This document shows positions 22,116-25,381 of a stretch of 25,381 nt of DNA, in pieces. Under the pieces are notes generated by a model. The model had not been told where the DNA came from. It saw only the letters and a program-made list of their open reading frames with translations, and searched no databases. Location of the stretch: NCBI GenBank assembly GCA_016794075.1, contig JAEUKU010000431.1:1-25381 (forward strand), in the 5' to 3' direction. A program made the position numbers and the translations under genes. Numbering within the stretch: the first letter of the stretch is position 1; each line of letters starts with the position of its first letter. This DNA comes from Rhodospirillaceae bacterium (GTDB lineage Bacteria > Pseudomonadota > Alphaproteobacteria > Dongiales > Dongiaceae).

Positions 22116-23702
22116 CTAGGCCTCGATCCACGCCTTCTGGGCGATGCGGCCGTTGCACAGGTCGAACATGCCGTGCGGCGTATGGCCCTTGACCTTGCTG
22201 TCGTGGACGTCGAGCCAGTCCTTGAACAGCGGGATGATGGCGCCGCCCTCTTCATGGAGCATGCGCTGCATTTCCCAGATATAGGTCTTGCGCTTGGCCT
22301 GGTCGGTGGTCGCCTTGGCGTCCGCCAGCAGCTTGTCGAAGCCTGCGTCGTTCCAGTGCGTGTCATTCCAGGGGGCGGTCGACTGATAGGCGGTTGCCAG
22401 CATCTGGGTCGCCGCCGGGCGGCCACCCCAATATGAGGTCATGAACGGCGCCTTCAGCCAGACATTGTCCCAGAAGCCGTCGCCCGGCTCGCGGCGCACG
22501 GTGACGTTGATCCCGGCGGCCGCAGCGGTCGCCTGGAACAGCACCGACATGTCGATCGCGCCGTTGAAGGCCGCGTCGGAGGCGGAGAGAATGACGTCGG
22601 AGACGCCGAGGCCCGCCTTCCTGGCATGGAACGCCGCCTTCTCCGGATCGTATTCCCGCTGCGGCAGTTCGTTGTTGTGGAAGGGATCCGATTCCGGGAT
22701 CGGGTGATCGTTGCCGACGCGGGCGTATTTCCCGAACATCAGCTCGACGACCTTCTGGCGGTTGATCGCGTATTTCAGGGCCAGCCGAACGTCGTTGTTG
22801 GTATAGGGCGCCTTGTCGACCAGCATCGGCAGGTTGAAGTGGTAGCCCGCCGCGGCCTGGACGATCTCGTAGCTCCCCGCGGCATTGATCTGGTCGATGA
22901 GCGAGACCACCACGCGGTGGCTGACATCGACTTCGCCGGCCATCAGCGCCTGCATGCGCGCCGCGTCGTCGTTGATCACCGAGAACTCGACCGCGTCGAG
23001 ATTGCAGCGGCCTTCCTTCCAGTAGCCGCCGCGATTGCTGAGCACCGCGCGCACGCCAGGCTCAAAGGCTTCGAGCTTGTAGCCGCCGGTGCCGACCGGA
23101 TTGGCCCAGTCGGTGAAGCCGTTAGGCACCACCAGCACGTGATAGTCGCTGAGCACATAGGGCAGGTCCGCGTCCGGCGCCTCCAGGACGATCTTGACCT
23201 GGTTGCCGCTCATCTTGACGACGTCCTTGATCGGCTTCATCGGGCCGGCAGCGCCGGACTTACTGCCCTCGCCGCGATGCAGGTTCAGCGAATAGACGAT
23301 GTCGTCGGCGTCGAGTGTCTTGCCGTTGCTGAAGGTGACCCCTTTGCGGACGTTGCAGACCCATTCGGTCGCGTCGGCATTCGGCTCCAGCGTTTCCAGC
23401 AGTTCCGGCTGGATCTGGTTCTTGTCGTCGACTTCGACCAGGCCGTCCCAGATGCTGGTCGAAACGTTGATCATCACGGTGTCGGTGTAGGTCGTGATGT
23501 CGAGACTGTCGGTCGTGCTGCCGCCGGCAATGCCGACCCGGAGCGTGCCGCCCTTTACCGGAGTCTGCGCATAGCCGGCCTTGGCCAGCACGCCGCTCGC
23601 CAGCGAGGTCGCCACGCCCAAGGCGGCCGCGCGGCGCATGAATTCGCGGCGGCTGACGCGGCCGCTCCGCGCGGCCTGCTGTAGTTCATCCCATTGGTTC
23701 AT
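22116..23702 (-). CDS. Peptide-type ABC substrate-binding protein, Tat-exported
   Basis: A 528-aa SBP_bac_5 family periplasmic binding protein (dipeptide/oligopeptide/nickel class). The N-terminus carries a twin-arginine signal, SRREFMRRAAALGV with R18-R19, and a likely cleavage site after GYA at about 45, so it should be exported folded by Tat. The mature start GGTLRVGIAGGSTTDSLD and LALKYAINRQKVVELMFGKYA are typical of the family. The ATG at 23702 is supported by GGGGAGG 7 nt upstream; the ATG at 23726 lacks such a site. It is the first gene of the importer operon, with a promoter just upstream and a terminator right after it. The ligand cannot be read from the sequence. Confidence 0.94.
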   Translation of the reverse strand: MNQWDELQQAARSGRVSRREFMRRAAALGVATSLASGVLAKAGYAQTPVKGGTLRVGIAGGSTTDSLDITTYTDTVMINVSTSIWDGLVEVDDKNQIQPELLETLEPNADATEWVCNVRKGVTFSNGKTLDADDIVYSLNLHRGEGSKSGAAGPMKPIKDVVKMSGNQVKIVLEAPDADLPYVLSDYHVLVVPNGFTDWANPVGTGGYKLEAFEPGVRAVLSNRGGYWKEGRCNLDAVEFSVINDDAARMQALMAGEVDVSHRVVVSLIDQINAAGSYEIVQAAAGYHFNLPMLVDKAPYTNNDVRLALKYAINRQKVVELMFGKYARVGNDHPIPESDPFHNNELPQREYDPEKAAFHARKAGLGVSDVILSASDAAFNGAIDMSVLFQATAAAAGINVTVRREPGDGFWDNVWLKAPFMTSYWGGRPAATQMLATAYQSTAPWNDTHWNDAGFDKLLADAKATTDQAKRKTYIWEMQRMLHEEGGAIIPLFKDWLDVHDSKVKGHTPHGMFDLCNGRIAQKAWIEA

Positions 23703-23778
23703 CGGAAGCCTCCCCTCATCTGGCATTATGCCGGTTGTCGCCTGCGGGCCGTTAGGTGGCCCGTATCCCTGTCGTCGT

Positions 23779-23807
23779 ACTATGCAGAATGCGTTCTGCC
23801 CTTACAA
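23779..23807 (-). promoter_or_regulatory. Candidate promoter of importer operon
   Basis: Minus-strand TTGTAA (23802-23807) and CATAGT (23779-23784) are 17 nt apart, each a 4-of-6 match. The spacer is filled by the inverted repeat listed next. A start near 23772 would give a leader of about 70 nt before the binding-protein ATG. Confidence 0.42.
23784..23799. promoter_or_regulatory. Operator-like inverted repeat in promoter spacer
   Basis: GCAGAA (23784-23789) and TTCTGC (23794-23799) form a perfect dyad around a 4-nt centre, placed between the proposed -35 and -10. A second perfect palindrome, CCAGGGCCCTGG (23812-23823), lies just upstream of the -35, its centre 26 bp away. The first position is classic for a repressor; no local repressor gene other than the GlxA-type regulator is visible. 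Confidence 0.48.
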
Positions 23808-23867
23808 TCGCCCAGGGCCCTGGCCGCATGAGTTTTTCGCTCGCCTGCGGCGAATACGCATCAACCG

Positions 23868-24806
23868 TCACGCGTGCAGCAGCCGGCCCATTTCCTGGCC
23901 GAACGCCTCGAACGCCCGCGCCGCGGCGTCACAAAGGTGCAACGCCCGCAAGAACCTATGCGGCAAGCCATGGCCGACGATTAGCCGACTCCGCACCCCC
24001 GCGCGCTTCAGCGCGACATCGAAACTCCGCGCATCCGCCATCAATACGTCCAACTCGGCCGCGCAGATGACCGCCGGCGGCAAGCCCGCGAAATTCGTCG
24101 CCAGGAGCGGCATGGCATAGGGATCGCGCGCATCCTGCGGGCGGGCGAAATATGAGGACAGGGCGTCGGCGATTGCCGTTTCGTCGCGGCCGGGACTCTC
24201 AACCGCGCCCGCGGCACGGCTGGGGCGGAGGGCCGGATAGACCAATCCCTGGGCGCGCAGCGCCGGGCTCCCGCGGTCGCGCGCCAACTGGGCGATTCCG
24301 GCCGCCAGGGCCCCGCCGGCGCTATCGCCCGCCACGGCGACGCGCTGCGGGTCGAGCCCGATGCGCCCGAGCGGCACGACGACCCAGTTCAGCGCCTCCC
24401 AGACGTCAATGAGCGCCGCCGGAAACTTGTGTTCCGGCGCCAGGCGGTAGTCCACCGCGACGACCGCCGCCTCGGCGATGGAGGCAAGGCGTGCCGCCGG
24501 CAGGTCATGCGAATCCAGGCCACCGAACATCCAGAAGCCGCCATGGCAGTAGACGATGACGGGCAGCGGCCGCCGCACCTCCACGGGGCGATAGTTGCGC
24601 AGCGCCAGGCTGCGCCCCGGCAGGGCTAGGCTCATATTCTCGATGGTCACATGATTGGGCGGCGGCGCGTTGAAGCGGCGCCAGAAGGCGTCGTAGCGCG
24701 CACGCCGCTCCGCGATCGGCTGTGCGTGGAAATCGGCAGCGAACGTGCGGTCCTGGTCGGCCGCGAATTCGGCGATCTCCGGATCCAGCGCGCTGGCTGC
24801 AGTCAT
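23868..24806 (-). CDS. HSL-family alpha/beta hydrolase
   Basis: A 312-aa carboxylesterase-like enzyme of the hormone-sensitive lipase group. The oxyanion-hole motif is HGGFW (88-92), in place of the common HGGGW/F; the nucleophile is S162 in GDSAGG; the acid is D253 in AAELDVLMAD; the histidine is H283 in GHGLPHRF. YRLAPEHKFPAALID is the usual family stretch. No signal peptide, so cytoplasmic. The ATG at 24806 has GGGGGAG 9 nt upstream. It is divergent from the GlxA-type regulator across 75 nt and points toward the importer operon, whose own promoter lies in the 165-nt gap after it. Acyl-ester substrates are likely; the exact one is unknown. Confidence 0.9.
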   Translation of the reverse strand: MTAASALDPEIAEFAADQDRTFAADFHAQPIAERRARYDAFWRRFNAPPPNHVTIENMSLALPGRSLALRNYRPVEVRRPLPVIVYCHGGFWMFGGLDSHDLPAARLASIAEAAVVAVDYRLAPEHKFPAALIDVWEALNWVVVPLGRIGLDPQRVAVAGDSAGGALAAGIAQLARDRGSPALRAQGLVYPALRPSRAAGAVESPGRDETAIADALSSYFARPQDARDPYAMPLLATNFAGLPPAVICAAELDVLMADARSFDVALKRAGVRSRLIVGHGLPHRFLRALHLCDAAARAFEAFGQEMGRLLHA

Positions 24807-24861
24807 CGGCAGGCTCCCCCGAAAGCCTTCGTCGCAGCTTGAATTCCCATCCACCTGCCTG

Positions 24862-24896
24862 TTGACAAATTACGTCAAGCCATGACGAATTACGAC
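24862..24896. promoter_or_regulatory. Direct and inverted repeats at hydrolase/regulator junction
   Basis: Two near-identical copies of TGACRAATTACGWC lie 20 bp apart: 24863-24876 and 24883-24896 (12 of 14 bases equal). The first copy also belongs to the dyad TTGAC-N7-GTCAA (24862-24866, 24874-24878). Direct repeats two helical turns apart are the usual binding layout for AraC-family dimers. The second copy overlaps the first possible ATG (24882) of the regulator gene. Confidence 0.5.
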
Positions 24897-25381
24897 CAAC
24901 GTTTGCACCCTTCCGAGACCGGCATGGCCAAGCCGCCGCAGGTTCCCGCCGCACCGATCGATTCGCCGCAAGCCATCGGCTTTCTGATCGTGCCGCAATT
25001 CTCGATGCTGGCTTTCGTCTCGGCCGTCGAGCCGTTGCGCGTCGCCAACCGCCTGGCCGGACGCGAACTCTACCGCTGGTCGGTCATTTCGCGCGACGGC
25101 AAGTCGGTGACGGCGTCGAACGGGATGTCGCTGCTGGCCGATCACGGCATCGAGGACAAGCAGCACTTTTCCCTGGTCGTCGTCTGTGCCGGATTCGAGC
25201 CGGAACGCTATTTCGATCGCGGCATCCGCAAATGGCTGATCGGCCTCAACAGCCACAATGTCGACCTCGGCGCGATCGACACCGGAAGCTTCTTCCTCGC
25301 CTGGGCGGGGTTGCTCGACGGCTATCGCGCCAGCACGCATTGGGAGAGCCTGGATTCATTTCGCGAGGCCTTTCCCAAGAT
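24882..25381 (+). CDS. GlxA-family transcriptional regulator, GbdR-like (3' truncated)
   Basis: The window ends after 166 codons. The visible part is the N-terminal DJ-1/PfpI-like (inactive amidase) domain of GlxA-type AraC regulators: GFLIVPQFSMLAFVSAVEPLRVANRL, ELYRWSVISRDG, SNGMSLLADHG, DLGAIDTGSFFLAWAGLLDGY and ASTHWESLDSFREAFP. The closest well-known pattern is GbdR/CdhR, regulators of glycine betaine and carnitine breakdown. The C-terminal AraC helix-turn-helix domain should lie beyond the window. Start is uncertain: the ATG at 24882 has no ribosome site and overlaps a DNA repeat; the ATG at 24924 would free that repeat as an operator and leaves a 17-residue lead. It may control the divergent hydrolase and the importer. 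Confidence 0.85.
   Translation, partial: MTNYDQRLHPSETGMAKPPQVPAAPIDSPQAIGFLIVPQFSMLAFVSAVEPLRVANRLAGRELYRWSVISRDGKSVTASNGMSLLADHGIEDKQHFSLVVVCAGFEPERYFDRGIRKWLIGLNSHNVDLGAIDTGSFFLAWAGLLDGYRASTHWESLDSFREAFPK

Overview
The window is a piece of a GC-rich alphaproteobacterial chromosome. The left half carries a housekeeping neighbourhood typical of that class: dcd, murA, a DUF2948 gene, hisG, a UPF0262 gene, a low-molecular-weight phosphatase, infA, maf, a short RNase E/G, yacG and tRNA-Phe, all on the minus strand. Short-form HisG, a group III truncated globin and a GbdR-like GlxA regulator fit a Rhodospirillales-like organism, but genus cannot be decided from the sequence.

Region 1 (1-2330, minus): infA-maf-RNase E/G-yacG-tRNA-Phe, tightly packed, with a candidate promoter before infA. 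Region 2 (2331-7163, plus): a membrane PAS histidine kinase followed by a soluble hybrid kinase (REC-PAS-PAS-HisKA-HATPase-REC). No DNA-binding response regulator is present, and the pair sits inside the otherwise minus-strand housekeeping cluster. Region 3 (7141-11642, minus): a short ORF, a 66-aa conserved-looking gene, then dcd-murA-DUF2948-hisG-UPF0262-LMW phosphatase, with ATGA overlaps at murA/DUF2948/hisG. No hisD lies between hisG and the UPF0262 gene.

Region 4 (11643-14181): an accessory-looking stretch. It has three consecutive perfect hairpins and phased CGATG repeats before tRNA-Thr(GGT), an NTF2-like protein, an unrecognised four-helix membrane protein, a 348-bp gap, and a small exported protein built from two copies of a Cys-X8-Cys unit. 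Region 5 (14245-16302): a D-arginine-dehydrogenase-like flavoprotein divergent from a group III truncated globin, which converges on a small uncharacterised protein.

Region 6 (16465-24806, minus): a peptide/oligopeptide-type ABC importer (Tat-exported binding protein, two permeases, one double ATPase) ending in a CocE/NonD-type serine hydrolase whose start overlaps the ATPase stop. A promoter with an inverted repeat in its spacer precedes the binding-protein gene, and a strong intrinsic terminator follows it, which would set binding protein in excess over the membrane parts. Upstream lies an HSL-type alpha/beta hydrolase, divergent from a GlxA-family (GbdR-like) regulator cut by the window end. 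The likely theme is uptake of an ester- or amide-bearing, possibly peptide-like nutrient, its cytoplasmic hydrolysis, and control by a regulator of the betaine/amino-acid catabolism family; the substrate is not identifiable. I found no CRISPR array, insertion sequence, integrase or defence system.
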